Shown in pieces: positions 12,285-12,418 of a stretch of 12,418 bases of DNA. Both the position numbers and the translations under genes were made by a program. The DNA lies in contig JAFNGF010000114.1 of the NCBI GenBank assembly GCA_017885385.1, positions 1-12,418 of the forward strand. Reading direction: 5' to 3'. The notes under the pieces are model-generated. The model ran no database searches and had not been told where the DNA came from. It saw only the letters and a program-made list of their open reading frames with translations. Every line of letters starts with the position of its first letter. Within the stretch, counting starts at the first letter, position 1. Source of the stretch: Planctomycetota bacterium (GTDB lineage: Bacteria > Planctomycetota > Phycisphaerae > Sedimentisphaerales > Anaerobacaceae).

Positions 12285-12418
12285 ATGAATAAGTTAGTAG
12301 CTTTAGTGCTGGTTCTTGGTTTATGCTCACTGGCGAACGCAGCTTTGACGATAGGTGTAAATCCGGCGATGGATACCGTCTCTATTAGTGGCGACGGTGC
12401 AACGACGAATGTGGCTGC
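12285..12418 (+). CDS. N-terminus of an exported protein, truncated by the window end
   Basis: Only the first 44 codons are present. A typical signal peptide (MNKLVALVLVLGLCSLANA) is followed by a beta-rich start (ALTIGVNPAMDTVSISGDGA). The ribosome binding site GGAAGGAG (12270-12277) is seven bases before ATG 12285 and four before the adjacent in-frame ATG 12282; an in-frame ATG at 12240 lacks a good site and would precede the signal. It lies 100 bp after the dockerin-like gene on the same strand with no clear terminator between, so co-transcription is possible. The N-terminal style resembles that neighbour, but the family cannot be determined from this fragment. Confidence 0.75.
   Translation, partial: MNKLVALVLVLGLCSLANAALTIGVNPAMDTVSISGDGATTNVA

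Noticed and set aside
1..12418. CRISPR array, complete insertion sequence or diversity-generating retroelement
   Set aside because: No regularly spaced repeats, transposase or reverse transcriptase frames are present.

Overview
The window looks like chromosomal DNA from an anaerobic-type planctomycete, most likely class Phycisphaerae. The pointers are an exported protein with duplicated, modified dockerin-like repeats of a kind I recall from that class, a PEP-CTERM-tailed SUMF1/FGE-like protein, a tiny Hc1 histone-like protein, a stand-alone FabA/FabZ-type dehydratase and a clostridial-type 2[4Fe-4S] ferredoxin. This placement is inference from gene content; there is no rRNA or marker gene to confirm it.

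Left part (1-2640). A 36-bp imperfect inverted repeat (1-117) is followed by a 57-residue Hc1 histone-like gene (234-407), a hot-dog 3-hydroxyacyl-ACP dehydratase gene (667-1143), two GC-rich hairpins, and a small gene (1258-1508) broken by an apparent one-base deletion. On the minus strand an exported SUMF1-fold protein with a PEP-CTERM-like sorting tail (1563-2519) has a good sigma70-type promoter whose -10 box lies inside a perfect palindrome.

Middle (2640-4600). An unrecognised 417-residue protein with a C-terminal membrane anchor (2827-4080) has a near-consensus promoter and a leader hairpin that would mask its ribosome binding site. Directly after it lies the C-terminal remnant of a tyrosine recombinase, abutting the 3' end of a tRNA-Glu(UUC) gene on the opposite strand. 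This is the usual arrangement of an old integrated element. The tRNA sits 8 nt downstream of a 57-residue 2[4Fe-4S] ferredoxin gene and is probably co-transcribed with it.

Right part, minus strand (10459 down to 4728). A cell-envelope cluster: a RodA/FtsW (SEDS) glycan polymerase, the lipid II flippase MurJ, a doubtful small membrane ORF, and an 832-residue exported helical-repeat protein. RodA and MurJ act in consecutive steps of peptidoglycan assembly: lipid II is flipped, then polymerised.

Right end (10460-12418). About 790 bp without a convincing protein gene separates rodA from a divergent gene for a secreted protein with two dockerin-like repeats. This gap holds a potentially structured element with a terminator-like hairpin facing rodA, and a tandem duplication of a roughly 155-bp promoter/leader module in front of the secreted-protein gene. 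A second exported-protein gene begins at 12285 and runs off the window.
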